Source of the DNA: Mallotus nudiflorus | Lineage: Eukaryota; Streptophyta; Magnoliopsida; Malpighiales; Euphorbiaceae | Direction of reading: 5' to 3' | DNA length: 64,000 bases | Assembly: GCA_947683625.1 (NCBI GenBank) | Contig: CANTUR010000904.1 | Location: 558,001-622,000, forward strand | Shown: positions 11,661 to 24,900 of the stretch, in pieces | Layout: each line of letters opens with the position of its first letter | How positions within the stretch are numbered: the stretch's first letter is position 1 | Notes under the pieces: model-generated | Told to the model about the DNA's origin: nothing | The model's input: only the letters and a program-made list of their open reading frames with translations | Database searches by the model: none | Made by a program: the position numbers and the translations under genes

Positions 11661-14364
11661 GTTACCATCAACTAGCTAATATGTTCAAACATAAGTCAAT
11701 TTATACTATTTATTAATAATCATCACCTATTTTCCTCAAACTTCAGGTTTCCAATTATCCATACTAATAGCCTCTTCTCACTATTCTTCTTGCTACTATG
11801 ATACTATATTAATTTCCTTGTTTATCCTTTTTAATGACCATATTTCCATACACCATGGTACATTTAATATTTATTCCACAACTATGCTTATATCCATCAG
11901 TCCAAATCTTATAATTAGATTTTCGTATATTTCACAAATTCTAATTTACCGAATTAGTAATTCACCATCTAATAACCACAAAGTTTTTAATATATCCTAT
12001 TGTCAGTAAAACCTGTCAAACTTATACTTATTATTTATCATCTTAACTATTCAATTCATCATCAATCTTCAGTCTAGTTAGAGATTTGTCTATCACACTT
12101 TCACTATGCTACTCTGATGTACTACTTTATATATTCAGTTTATCACTCTCAAGGTAACTAGCATAGCTTAAATGATACAATCTCAACTTGAACTTAAGGC
12201 TTTCACTTAATCTTCAAAGATATGCACTAATTTCTTATAATTTCAACAATTAAATCCTCAAGTAAGCTTTTCTCATAACTACACCTTCAGTTTTCTTAAA
12301 CTAAAATAACTCCAATTAAAATTTAAATTCGTAATTCTATTTTCTTACTCCACACATTTACTCATGCAACAACTTCTTGTTATATTCACACTATATATAA
12401 TTTATAAATTATGCACATAGTATCATATATCAATTTTTTTTCTTACTTGTTAAATTCATATGATTCACACTTACCCACAAAACTAGTGTCATATCATTAT
12501 AAAGTTGTACTCAGTAATATATATATAAATATTCAAGTCTCTTTTATACATTTCACTTTAATTCACTTTCGTATCAACTCTTACGATTAACCTCAACACA
12601 GTTACTATGAAAAAGCTTATATCACTATATTGTCTTAATTACAAATAAAATTATTAATCAATTAGCTATACCTTTATAACTCATCATCGTTGATAACTTA
12701 TTTGCTAAATATGCTAACTTCCATAAAATTTCAATAGGTCTACCAACAAAACATTAATTGATTATCTCATATCCTCAAGGTTTTTAATATTCCTTATTCC
12801 ATCGTGCTATTGTCATATCATCTCTTAATTAAACTAAATGTCGAATTTAGGCTTACCTACACATTTATTTTCTTATCCAGCCTTTGTCGTTTTTGCACTT
12901 TCCTAGTGGAATAAATCTTCCCGAACACTTACATAAATTCTTATAAAGTATCATTTCATTAGTTGGTCTGTAATCTGATCTCCATAATTATTATAATTCA
13001 ACTTTTATATTATAAAATGGAATAAACCATCCTATTGTATCATTGAATATAAATTCCATCCATCATTCAGATAAAGTTCCAATAAAGTCATCAATATCTA
13101 TAATGTCCATCAACTATACTCAAATTTTAAATCCTCAAATTTCATAACAATTCACAATTTCCAGTCTCATAGGATATTCCTATATGTATATTATTTACAT
13201 ATTTTCCTATCATCCTTGTTATCCCAAAATAGATTAAATCAATATATGACTCTATTAATTATAAATCATATTCCTAATAAACTCCCAATTCCAATAAACT
13301 AATCATTAACTATAATTTTTATCAACTTATAACCCATGACCTCTACCTCTACCTCTATCTCTAGTCCTGGTCATCTTCCTAAAATCCAAATCAAATAACT
13401 TCATAATCTAAATCACTAAGGTTTTAGTTTATCAACCAACTCTTCAAAATATTTTTTCATCACAACATTCGATCTTATCCGCAACTTAAATCAAAACCAA
13501 GGAAAACATAATCAATCCTCCTCTTATATGCACTCATAGTTGTGTCTTAGAAATCCCTAGCAACTATGGGCACAGAAAGTCTCACATCTTTCTCCCAACA
13601 ACCCAGAGTAGCATAATATTAAGCTAACAAATCCATTTCTAAAATCACGCCTAAGTTAATTACACTCCAAATAACTAAATCAACAAATAACTCTTTAAAT
13701 TTCAGGTCCTCAGCTCAGGTGCTAATATATATACTAAACTTAATCCTGTAATATACAGTTTTACCAGTCTCCTCTATCACGTCTACAACATGACGCGACA
13801 AATTGAAGAGTTCACGAGTATTCTTCTCATCTGACCGCTCTTCTCTTACTTTATGCAATACCGCTACATGTAATTATCCCTCCTTAAAGGTGGATGGAAG
13901 TATCTTAGAAGTCACTCTTTAACTATAACCATGTGCTACAGTCAGAACTAACAACTTTACTATTAAGAGTACAAAAGTGTTGCATCCGCATTAAACATCT
14001 TCTTATTCCTTCATCAAAGCATATTCAAAACAATTGTCATGCTTGCTTAAGTGTTACTAAGTCTTCATTAACCTTGGTTATCCTAACCATAATTGCTGTA
14101 AGTTTGAGTTCAAAGACTACCTGTACCTCTTACAATAACTGCTTTGGCCTTTGAGTTACAACTGCCTCTGACCTACCCCTATTCTAGATAGGTGTAGTAG
14201 GGCTGAAACTGGAATCACAACTTCAACTTAAAAGGACTACTTAGCAATATCGATTATCTCTGTGGTAAAAGTATTTTGCGTTCACCTCACATAAAAAGAC
14301 ATGGAAATCAATAAGATTCAAAACATAGAATATACGTAGAGTCTACATATCTTGAGCTCTCTAC
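11661..14364 (-). pseudogene. Collapsed internal region of the minus-strand gypsy element
   Basis: A degraded aspartic-protease region can be read on the minus strand near 13720-13560, with GVILEMDLLA in place of the family's VILGMDWLS. Reverse transcriptase, RNase H and the integrase core cannot be recognised, and the internal region is only about 3.6 kb against 5.0 kb in the complete element. 11661-13330 is AT-rich with no readable coding block. 13337-13371 is a short CTCTAC-type hexamer repeat. An internal deletion or replacement has removed most of pol. Confidence 0.55.
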
Positions 14365-14597
14365 TAAAATAAAGGTTGCATTTGCTGTACGACCAAAAGT
14401 ATAGGCACTGCACCCTGTGGAACTCCTAGTGCATAGGCAGCATCATTAAAACCTTGAGCTATAAGCACCTCATTCTGCTGTTCCTGCAGTCTATGGCGAT
14501 CACCTAGCCCTTTAAACTCACCTCTACCCCTACCCCTAGCTGGCTGCACATAGGGTAGACCCTTTATCCTTAAAAGACTCTCTGTCATCGGTCTCAT
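14364..14597 (-). pseudogene. gag N-terminal remnant
   Basis: A short frame begins near the expected gag start, about 230 nt after the primer site, and carries an RGRGRG run like the RRRGRGRGRPRG stretch of gag in the complete element. It is truncated. It is recognised by position and composition rather than by a catalytic motif. Confidence 0.5.
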
Positions 14598-14814
14598 CGA
14601 CTAATGGAGTGACTCACGCTCGCTAAAAATAAAAGAGAATAAAAGCAAAATATACAAACATAGACAGAAATAGACAATAAACAAACACCCTAACGGTTAT
14701 GCGAAAAACTAAATCAAGAAAAACTTATCGAAGACATAACCAAACCTAATTCACTACAGTAGTTTCAAAGAAAATACAACTCTGAAAACCTAGGTCCACA
14801 ACACTAATAACCTA

Positions 14815-14827
14815 GGCTCTGATACCA
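14815..14827 (-). other. Primer binding site, initiator-Met tRNA
   Basis: The minus strand reads TGGTATCAGAGCC, the standard initiator-methionine tRNA primer site. It lies 4 nt after the LTR end TGACA, the same spacing as in the complete element, where the site has one mismatch. Confidence 0.9.
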
Positions 14828-14831
14828 AATT

Positions 14832-17018
14832 TGTCACAACCCGAACCCAAAAGGGGCACGTGACTGTCACTAGAGAATGAAAATACATAAAGTACCTAAA
14901 ACTTATAGTAAGCCTTAAAGAAGACATAGTAAAATTTATACAATAATAAGAATGAAATATTTAAATAAAGATAGATAACATAAATGAACTAATATCCAAA
15001 ATAATCTTAAATAAAGTATAATAATAATCTTTAATACAAATTCTTAATACGTACAATAACACATAAGATATAACATAATAATTGACTATTTTCACTACTG
15101 CAATGTTCTAGATTTAAATGCATACATGGTAATAATATATCTCAGATAAATCTACATAGAATAGCTGGAGAAAAAGAAACCTAGCTTATAATAGGCCGAC
15201 TAACGGGTGACCCCTGAGATCTTGAAAAAATAATTAAGGGAAGTCAATTCTCACTGAGTAAGTTAATAAATAAAGTGCATGTGGTTTGAAAATTTCCTTT
15301 AAAATGTATTTTATAAAAATAGAATATTTATATTTTAAAATTTAAATCATTTAATTTATTGAAATACTCTTTTACCAAACTAAATTATCTAAAATCATAA
15401 AATATCATATTAGTATAATAAGTTTTTATTAAATTATTTTATAAAAAAACTGGGTAGAACCCTAGTCCACACTTCTAATAGCCTTTCGGCTTTCTTATAA
15501 TCCAAAGACTGCCGGTTCTCTATAGCAAGGCATCAACTGAGCTATCAGCCACAGTCAATCACTTAAACCAACATTTACTAGTAGTTCCTAAGAGTAAAGC
15601 ATCACCGAACCTTACACTCAATCTCACAAAATCATGCCCGAGAGCAATCCTACCAATGCACACACGGTCTTGATAAAACTCATCAGTTAGCCCGTTCTAT
15701 CGTAATTTAATTTAAAATAAATAGATATAAATAAAAAAGAAAGATTTCAATAAATTAAAATAAAATAAAATAACAATTAACTAATCATATGAAAATTTTA
15801 ACATAAACTTGCTTATTTAATCATGACAATCAACAGGAGAATTTCATTTAAGTACAACTATACATATTTTAAGTAATTAAATAATTATTTTATTAAATTC
15901 TTCCTTTTATCATAAATCAAAGAATTTATATATATTAATTTAAAACACTCAACACACAATTTAGTTATTAACTTACAGGTTGAATGCGCTGCTCGAGACA
16001 GACTCAACAGGCCTAGTCCGATAGGCCTCGATCTCGACGCAACTAGAAAAATAATTAATAAGAAAATTAGAATAAATTCCTAATGTATACTTCTAGGAAT
16101 GCTAAAAAAAGACTCAATCTAAGAATCAAAACTCAATCAAAACTATAAATTCAGGGTCGACCCGACGTCACGTTTTATGATAATTCTATCAAAAAATCGA
16201 TAAATTCTGCTATGTAAAATGGACATCTGTCTATTGAAAAGTAGAGTCGATCCTGTAAGAAAAATATACTTCTAATAATATAAAGTTCAACACCTCGAGT
16301 TGAAACCTTAAACTACACAAATTCCCAACCGAAATTCACAATTAACCACAAATCAATTTTTAATAATAAATATAATAAAAATCATTAAAATTCATAAATA
16401 TCCATAAAATACCAAATATAACATATTTAAACATAAAAAAAAAACATAACATATAATTATTTTCATATTAATTAAATAAAATCTCAAATAAATTATATAA
16501 TATTAATAAAAATTCAATTTTTTCAATTATTAGACATAAAATAACAAAATTCACAATCAATTACTTAAATAGTCCAAATATATATTAAAAATAGTTAAAA
16601 ACTTATTTTAATCGCAAAAATAGCATATAAAATTATTATTTGACTATAAGTTTTCAAAATTAGTATTAATTAGTTAAAATTAATAAATAATTCATAAAAT
16701 TATTTTAATACCATTTATTATTCCAAAATTATTTAAAACATATTATTTAACTATAATTTCAACAAAAACACATAGTTAACCTATATATCCAAAATTCACA
16801 TAATATTAAAAATTATACAAAATTACCAAAAATTATTTTCTTACTTCTAAAATTAATAACTTAAATTAAAAATACTAATTTAACAAAATTTCCATTCAAA
16901 ATAATTAAATAACATAATTATCAAAAATCCATTTTTTAATATTAAAATATTCAAAAATATCCATTATTCAAATTAATTCAAAAAAATATTCAAAAAATAT
17001 TTTTGAGAAAATGAATTC

Positions 17019-17020
<2 letters not shown>
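14832..17020 (-). mobile_element. 5' LTR, 3'-proximal part
   Basis: Collinear with 8379-10570 (the pair AATAGGCCGACTAACGGGTG at 8711 and 15191 is an easy anchor). It ends at the GC-poor segment before an (AT)n run, so the first roughly 0.7 kb of this LTR is missing here and is replaced by the fragment at 17098-19471. Confidence 0.8.

Positions 17021-17097
<77 letters not shown>
17021..17097. repeat. (TA)n microsatellite at an LTR junction
   Basis: A pure TA run of about 77 nt joins two LTR segments that overlap in content. It is the likely recombination point. Confidence 0.9.
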
Positions 17098-17100
<3 letters not shown>

Positions 17101-19471
17101 AACCCTAATTAACATAAATTAATGATAATCAACTCAAAATCAATAAATATTTAAATATTATATGAAATTATTAACATTGCATATTCCGATTCAAAATAAA
17201 ATCATTTAAAAACTCAAGTTATAACAATAATATATACAATGACATTCAAAATGATCAAGTAAACCATATATATACCAGAAATATATCTAAAATAAACTAA
17301 GTATATTTCAGGTATATATACATAAAATCAATTCAAACAATTCATGAAATATACCCGAAACAAATCTATAATATACTTAAAATAATTTAAATATAAATCA
17401 AAAGGAAAAACATGCATTCATTTCAAAATATACTAAAAATATACCTAAAATATACTTAAGTGTTTATATAAACAATTATGCAAAATTTACATTTAAAACA
17501 TATAGTTCTAAAACATGCAACCTAAAACAATGTATATATATAATAACAATAACTCATAAAGATGCGCTCATCGAGACTGGTCCGACAGATCTAGTCCGCT
17601 AGGCCTCAGTTTCGACGCAACTAAACAATAAAAGCGATCACAAATCAGAATATATATCAAACTTAGACTTCTAGAGACTCAATTTAGAATTACAAAATAC
17701 AGACAGACACAAAATAAGAATTAGACCCAATGTCATGTTTTACGAGAATTCTATCGAAAATTCGGCAAAACCTCTTCTGTAAAACGAATATCTCTCTACT
17801 AAGAAGTAGAGTCGGTCCTGCAAAAAAAATACACTTCGAGTATAAAAATTCTCACAACCCTCGGTTAGGATCCCGAACTACTAAAATTTTCCAACCGAGG
17901 TCCACAATTCACCAAAAATAATTAAAACATCAAAAATATCAAAATATAGCATATTTAGCATTAAAACACCAAAAATAATTATTTTCCTAATAATTACTTA
18001 AAAACCCTAAATAATAATATAATATTATTAAAAATCCATTTTCTCGATAATTCCACAAATATTTATAAAAATTCATTTTATAAATCCAAATTACTTAATT
18101 GGTCCAAACATGTATTAAAATTTACTAAAAATCCATTTATTTACAAAAATAGTATATTATATATTATATATCATTTGAAAATAATTTTCAAAAATTAGTA
18201 TTAATTAGTTAAAATTAGTAATTAATTTATAAAAAATTATTTTTATACCTCAAATAATATTAAAACCAATTAAACATAATATTTAACTAAAATTACCACC
18301 AAATTACCCCTAATATTTAAAAATACACATAAAATACTAATAATACTCAAAAATTCAAAAATTATATAAATACACAAAAATTATTTTCTCAATAATATCA
18401 ACAAAAACATATAATTAACCAATAATTCCTAACAAAACATATATATATAACCTATATTTTCAAAATTGACATAAACTAAAAATAATTATAAAAATTACAC
18501 AAAATTCACAAAAATTATAAACTAAATTCTAAAATTAATAATAACCATCAATAACATCAAAAATCACAATTTCATAATTTATATAATTAATTTACGAAAA
18601 TAATAAAATATTAAAAAATTCACAAAAATCAAAATAATTTCCAAAAATCACATAAAAATTCAGGGATGTAGCTTGAGCTAGGGGGATCAACTTTTGTAAA
18701 GGGATTTTCCATGAATCAAGCAAAAATTCTTGAAAAACCCTAAAATGGCCGAAATTGAAAAATCGAGATACAATAAAAATGGAGGAGTTAGAGCTCAAAT
18801 CAAGGCTAGAATCAAGTTCCCCAAAGCTCTAGGAGTCGAACGGCACCGAAAAAGCTCAATTTGGTGGCCGAAAACGTGATCGATGACCAACAATCTCCAC
18901 ACGTTGTCGTTGTGTTTTTTGGCATTTTGGCGGGCTTCAGACGGTCGGAGCACATCGGGGAGGGAGAGGGAAGAAGTGGGAGGAGCTTGGTGGTGACAAA
19001 GGCGGTCCGACAAGCTACTCCAGGAGGCACAATGAGGGTAGCGGCTCAGGTTGAGCGGGGAAGAAGGAGGAGCTTCTTTGATTTTTTTTTGTATGTATAT
19101 TATACATAAAACTATATAGTATATCTTTAATAAACTTTATATTATAACCTATATTATTATATTACACTAAATTCACACACCACACATTCATATATATATA
19201 TATATATATACATAAAATAAAATAAAAATAATGTAATTTATTAAAATAAAAGTATTAAAATATTAATGCACTAAATTAAGCATTATTAAAATAATATTGT
19301 CTGAAATAATAAACTTCAATATATATACATTTACGTAGAAAATTATAATTAAACGTAAAATAATAATAATTATTCACAAAATAGTAAGATAATCAAATAT
19401 AGTTTTAAAATTTATTAACACTGCATATCCTGATAATTATTAAAATAATTTAAAATCTTGGGTCATTACAC
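17098..19471 (-). mobile_element. LTR fragment, 5'-proximal part of a related LTR
   Basis: Read from 19471 downwards it begins TGTAATGACCC, has the CAGTGTTAATAA block, a GC-rich island (19060-18800), the CCTCGGTTGG and GTAGAGTCGGTCC blocks and GCGTCGAAACTGAGG near 17615, then stops at the TA run. The later LTR blocks (the CTAGTGGGCAGC region onward) are absent. The LTR content from about +900 to +2300 therefore occurs twice, here and in 14832-17020. Confidence 0.75.
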
Positions 19472-19734
19472 TGATCTTGATGATTCATTCGCACCTCTAT
19501 TTTAAGAAACTTGCCTCAAAGTGTGGCTGTTAGCTTTAAATTTTTCAAAATCTTTGACTATGTATCACACGTGATCAAATTTGAAAGCTCTTTTGTAATG
19601 TACATCTAACTGCATTAATGTTTTTTATCAAATTAACTGCAATTATTAATTATCTCTTTTAATTAAGTTTTAATGGCTTTGATCGAATTAACAATAATTA
19701 AAAATCTTGTTAGAATTAATATTAATAATTTGTT
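19472..19734. other. Unassigned spacer
   Basis: AT-rich sequence between the LTR fragment and the duplicated 3' flank of gene C. I see no gene or named repeat in it. Confidence 0.5.
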
Positions 19735-20160
19735 GTCAATTATATTAATTATCTCTTTTAATTAAGCATTATTTCAGTCTATATATATATATTTTTTATG
19801 TCTATATCAACATAAATTTACAAAATACACTGATTTTATATGTTATAGGAGGTTAAAGAGGTTTAAAATAAAAGTATAGAGATTAAATGGAAATAATAAA
19901 AGTTGAAAAGTATTAAAAATTAATCGTATAAGATTCGAGGGTGAAACTATGCATTTGGCAGTTTATCATATGATAAATATTGGACTACCACAATCATATA
20001 TAACATTTATAAGATGTCAATCGCCTATAATTATTAATAAATTAAAAAAACTCGGTTTTAGAGTTTAACTTGTTATATTATTGGTCTTTATTTTGGACAT
20101 GTGTTGCAATACTAATTAATCTTCAACGACCAAAGAAGCATAAGGTTTAGCTTTTCTCTA

Positions 20161-20742
20161 TCAATTTGATGGTACGTAATTGTGGGCGCATGTTCCTGAA
20201 CAACCATTTACACAGTTCTCCACTTGTTTCAGATCTGAAAAAAAAAAAAAAAAAGGGTTACCAATTCATTATACACAATTCAACGTAATGTTTTGAGCGA
20301 ATAGAATATTGTCTCTTGGTTTAAAAGTTTACCAGTTTAGATTTCAATTAAAAAAGAGAAAAGGTCATGAGCTCTAATTCTGCTCGATCCAAATTAATCG
20401 AAATTTTTCTGATTATCAAATGTTAGAGGGAAATAGAAAGAGAGAGAGAGAGATTTAATTACCAAGGTTGTCTTTAGTGATGAGCTTGGAGCACAAGGAT
20501 GTAGCACAACCAACAGTACAAAATTGATGAGCAGTATCTTGAGTAGTAGTGGCGTCAGGTGCGTGGATGATGCACTTAGTAAGGCAACTGATAGGGCAAA
20601 TTGGAGTCCATGGAGGAACAGCGCATGTAACCATACAGTCCTTGATGCATGTCTTGAAATCCTTAAACCAAGCATTGGACGGCCCTGCAAGCATCCCAAC
20701 CACCACAAACATCAACACAAATGTCAATGTTTTTTTCTCCAT
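20161..20742 (-). CDS. Thionin-like cysteine-rich peptide C
   Basis: Exon 1 is 20463-20742 and exon 2 is 20161-20234, separated by a 228-nt intron (GTAATT...TTTCAG, phase 1). The product is 117 residues. I chose the start at 20742 rather than an upstream in-frame ATG because MEKK is the conserved start in every copy. The signal peptide is about residues 1-24 (ending PSNA). The modules are TCIKDCMVTC, ICPISCLTKC, FCTVGCATSLC and, in exon 2, NCVNGCSGTC, giving 12 cysteines and room for six disulfides. No lesion is seen. It is expected to be secreted and defence-related by family. The mature part carries about as many acidic as basic residues, unlike classical cationic thionins. Confidence 0.88.
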
Positions 20743-20812
20743 AATGGTGCTATATAATTTTTGTTTTTTCTCAAGTTGATACTCTTCTTGATCGGTCATG
20801 AAGTAGGTAGTG

Positions 20813-20820
20813 CTTATATA
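20813..20820 (-). promoter_or_regulatory. TATA box of gene C
   Basis: TATATAAG about 71-78 nt upstream of the start codon, aligned with those of A and D. Confidence 0.7.
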
Positions 20821-21907
20821 GTTGGGGTATGATGGACGTTCATCACTATGTATTTATGCTTAATTGGAAACTAAATCAAGTGATATTGGACCAAATGTAT
20901 TAAGAAAGAAAATATATTAGGAAAGAAAAAAGTAATCTGAGGAAATATACAACCAAAAAAAAAAAAAAGATTTCCTGAGTAAACTATACATATTTTTGAG
21001 TAAGGGTTGTTACAATTGCATATATAAAAGTTTACTTAATTACAGGCAATGAACAGCCTTTTGAGTAATTTTTTTTACTTTTTCTTTTCTCTTTATGTTA
21101 TTTTTAAAAGATAACTTTATAATTGGTTATATAATAGAATTATGACATAAGAATATATATAATTGATAATTTTTTGATATAAATTGTTAGTATTTATAAT
21201 CCATTAATTTAACGTAATTGCATATTTCAGAGCTTGAATCTAAGATATTAGGAAATGACCTTCCTAATAGTTGATTCAAACAGTTGTTAGTAAATTTTAT
21301 TAGTTTTAATCTAATAGTAGTGCATATAAAAATTTAACATTCTACCAGCTAATCTGTGAAATATTTATTCAATATATGGGAACTAACGAGCAAGCACTAC
21401 CTTTTGTTATTCATAAACTAAATTAAGATGCATTTTTAGAATTACGATTGTAGTACTATGAAGAGGGATGAAGTTGAAAATGATTATTAATTAGTTCTTT
21501 TTAGAAAATGGAAAAATTGACCATAATATTCTCATAAAACACTTGCAATTTTTTGATACTACTGGATTTGTAATTGTTTAATTTGTCAAATTTTATTTAT
21601 AAAAACATATTTTTTAATTATAAAAATAACATCTACCAATAGTGTAATATTAAATCAGATTGGATAAAAAGTTGGTCTGAACATATTGGATTAGATAGTA
21701 CAAGAAATTGTTATGAAATTGGTATAAAAATTGTTGATCAAATAATATTTTTTAATTTAAAATCGACTTACCAATAATTGATCTTTATAATTATGTCAAA
21801 AAATGTAATGATTTACTTTCTATTCCAAGTGATTCTGGGTTCATAGTTCCAACAATATATCAATTAGCCATGAAATCGATTGTTGAAAACATATATATAC
21901 AACATCA

Positions 21908-21936
21908 ACTAATGCAGCCTTCCACTTCATCCAAAT
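21908..21936 (-). pseudogene. Exon 2 relic of an E-H-type thionin-like gene
   Basis: The minus strand reads TTTGGATGAAGTGGAAGGCT then GCATTAG, the start of exon 2 of the E-H subfamily (LDEVEGC). It then runs into a stop and unrelated AT-rich sequence. No exon 1 is found upstream. A second copy lies at 24872-24900. Confidence 0.7.
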
Positions 21937-22812
21937 CTCGAAAACACAAAATCTAAGATTTTAACACATAACATAAGTACATTGACATAGTACCTTTTTT
22001 TTTTCTTTTTTTGTCTCGAAGTGTGGGATTAATTGATTTTAAAGGTGGGCAATTGAATATTAGACTGTTTATTTCAATTACGAATATAATATGTATATTT
22101 TCAAATTAAGATAAAGAGATTAATTTACTATGATTGTTCCTGGAAATCAACTTGGAGTGGCACGAATTTGCAAAATTATTTTTTCCCTCCTATTGAATGA
22201 AATACCAAAAAAGTTGAAGGGTAAAAATATTTTTATTTCGTTCATTTCGTAAATCGCAATATGTATTATTTTTTGTAGAAGTATTTTGAGGTGGTAATTC
22301 TGATCCTGTCATTGTTGATTTTTTCATATCTCTATCAATGGAAAGAATCCAAAATCTACAAACTGCCCAATTCTCAACCCACTATGCATCCACATTTCCC
22401 AAAGAAAGTAAAATTAAAAACTCTAGCCTACTTCCTAAAACCTTACCTCCATTCACTTTAAAAATACCTTACCTTACTCCTATTCCTCTCAAGCAAATGA
22501 TTGAACTTATATTTTTTTTTTAAAAAAAAAAAGAAAAAAAAATGATTGAACTATGACCTTGGCAAGACTCTGAACAAACTGCTTGTTGTGTATGGTCTGT
22601 AAGTACAAGGAATCGATGCATAATGTATTAAAGATATCGTTCTCTCAGAAATTATGACTTTTTCACGTATTTACTTATTTCTTGTAGTTTAAGATATAAG
22701 GGTCAAATTTTAAAATTATCTTAATTTGATAATTTGTTTTATTTTGGACATTTGTGTTATATTACTATTAATCTTCAACCACCAAAGAAGCACAAGGTTT
22801 AGCTTTTCTCTA

Positions 22813-23315
22813 TCAATTTGATGGCTCGTAATTGTGGGTACATGTTGCTGAACAACCATTCACACAGCTTTCCACTTGATTCACATCTGAAAAAAATTAA
22901 AAAAAAATTATTATAACTAAATTTTAAACTCGTAACCTTTTAACCTAAAGCAATATTGTATTCGCTAAAAACTGGTTCGATCCTAATTAAGCGAAATTTT
23001 TATGACAAGAGAGAGAGAGGGAGAGATTTAATTACCAAGGTTGTCATTGGTGATGAGCTTGGAGCACGAGGATGTAGCACAACCAACAGTACAGAATTGA
23101 TGAGTAGTGGCTTGAGAAGTAGTGGCGTCAGATGCGTGGATGATGCACTTAGTAAGGCAACTGAAAGGGCAAACTGGATTCCATGGAGGAAGAGCGCATT
23201 GAACCATACAGTCCTTGATGCATGTCTTGAAATCCTTAAACCAAGCATTGGACTGCCCTGCAAGCATCCCAACCACCACACACATCAACACAAATGTCAA
23301 TGCTTTTTTCTCCAT
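22813..23315 (-). CDS. Thionin-like cysteine-rich peptide D
   Basis: Exon 1 is 23036-23315 and exon 2 is 22813-22886, with a 149-nt phase-1 intron (GTAATT...TTTCAG). The product is 117 residues: a signal peptide ending QSNA, then modules TCIKDCMVQC, VCPFSCLTKC, FCTVGCATSSC and SCVNGCSATC, 12 cysteines in all. It is the closest relative of C. The two lie in a tandem duplication that continues through their upstream regions (C side to about 22730, D side to about 26980, with extra AT-rich sequence in the latter). By hand count the mature part has about 5 basic and 7 acidic residues, so it is weakly acidic. It appears fully intact and is probably secreted. Confidence 0.88.
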
Positions 23316-23408
23316 AATGGTACTATATAATCTCTTTAATTTCTTTTAAATAATTTTGTTTTTCCCTGAAGTTGATACTCTTCTTGATTGGTCATGAAGT
23401 AGCTATTG

Positions 23409-23416
23409 CTTATATA
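23409..23416 (-). promoter_or_regulatory. TATA box of gene D
   Basis: TATATAAG about 94-101 nt upstream of the start codon, at the conserved place. Confidence 0.7.
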
Positions 23417-24871
23417 GTTGGGGTATGATGGACATGCATCACTATGTATTTATGCTTAATTGGAAACTAAATCAAGTGATATTGGACTACATACATCTAA
23501 CTTAACAAAAAAATCTTAATAAAATGAAACTATATAATATGTTAAGAAAGAAAAAATAATCTGAGGAAATATACAACCAAAAAAAATGAATTCCTGAGTG
23601 AATTATATATATTTTTGAGTAAGTGCTGTTGCAGTTCTTCCATATATAAAAAATTAATTAATTGCCTGAACAACCTATCAAAGAAATTTTTTACCTTTTC
23701 TTCTCCCTATAAGTTATTTTTAAAAGATAACTTTATAATTGGTTATATAATAGAAATATGTCATAAGAATATATATAATTGATAATTTTTTTCACTTTTG
23801 TATTATAATTTTTTGGTTGAAACTATTGGTATATATAATTCATTAATTCAATACAATTACATACACCATGACTAAAATCCAAGATATCGCTTAAGAGATA
23901 ACAATCTCCATACCTGTTGATTTTAGTGGTTGTTCGTAAATTTTACTATATTTTATTTAGTAGTAGTGTATATAAAAAGTTAACATTCTACCAGCTAATC
24001 TGTGATATATTTATTCAATATATGGGAACTACAAGCAAGCACTTCTTTTTGTTATTTCATAAACTAAATTAAGATGCATTTTCAAAGTTAGATTTCTAGT
24101 ACTATTAAGATGAATACTAGATTACCAATTAATGTTTTTTTTTTAAACTCGTTTCTTTATCAGTACTCACATAATCACAATGTGTTAGTTGTTATTGTTA
24201 ACAGAGAGGGGAGAATTTAGCTTACTAATACAAAATATGAACGAACATTTTTTTAAAGTACACTATACAATGATTTAGAAACCAAATTCTCCTCGGAAAA
24301 TTAATATAGGTATGTTAAATGAATGATTACTGCAATTTATTCTCTTAAAATCTCTTAGGACTTATAGTCGTCTTATGCATATACTTTCATTTCTGAAAAT
24401 GTTGATTCTCCAAAATTTTATTGGCTAAAAATTTGTTATCAAGACATTTCTATTTCTATTTTTATTTTAAAAAAAATATACTCATAGAACATTTGCAATT
24501 TTTGATACTATTATAATGTTAATTGTTAATTGTCAAAATTTATTTATAAAAGCATAATTTTTTAATTATAAAAATAACATCTACCGATAATATATATATA
24601 TATATATATAATATTAAATCAGATTGTATAAAAAATTAGTCCAAAAAAATATTGGATTAGATAGTGTAAGAAATTGATATAAAAATGGTAGAAAAATTGT
24701 TGGTCAAATAATATTTTTATTTTAAAATTCACTTACCAATAATTGATCTTTATAATTATGTCCAAAAATATAATGATATACTTCCTATTCCGATTGATTT
24801 TGGATCGTAGTTCCAATAATATATCAATTAGCCATAAAATCTATTGTTGAAAACATATATATACAACATCA

Positions 24872-24900
24872 ACTAATGCAGCCTTCCACTTCATCCAAAT
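24872..24900 (-). pseudogene. Second copy of the exon 2 relic
   Basis: Same sequence and context as 21908-21936, including the flanking ATATATATACAACATCAACT. It was copied with the C/D duplication, so the ancestral locus already held a dead third gene between C/D-type members. Confidence 0.7.

Noticed and set aside
18795..19109. Overlapping frames on both strands at 18.8-19.1 kb
   Set aside because: This is the GC-rich island of an LTR fragment; the frames are low-complexity and not shared with the other LTRs.
20742..20799. Upstream in-frame ATG for gene C at 20799
   Set aside because: The extension would put 19 polar residues before the signal peptide and is absent in all other copies.
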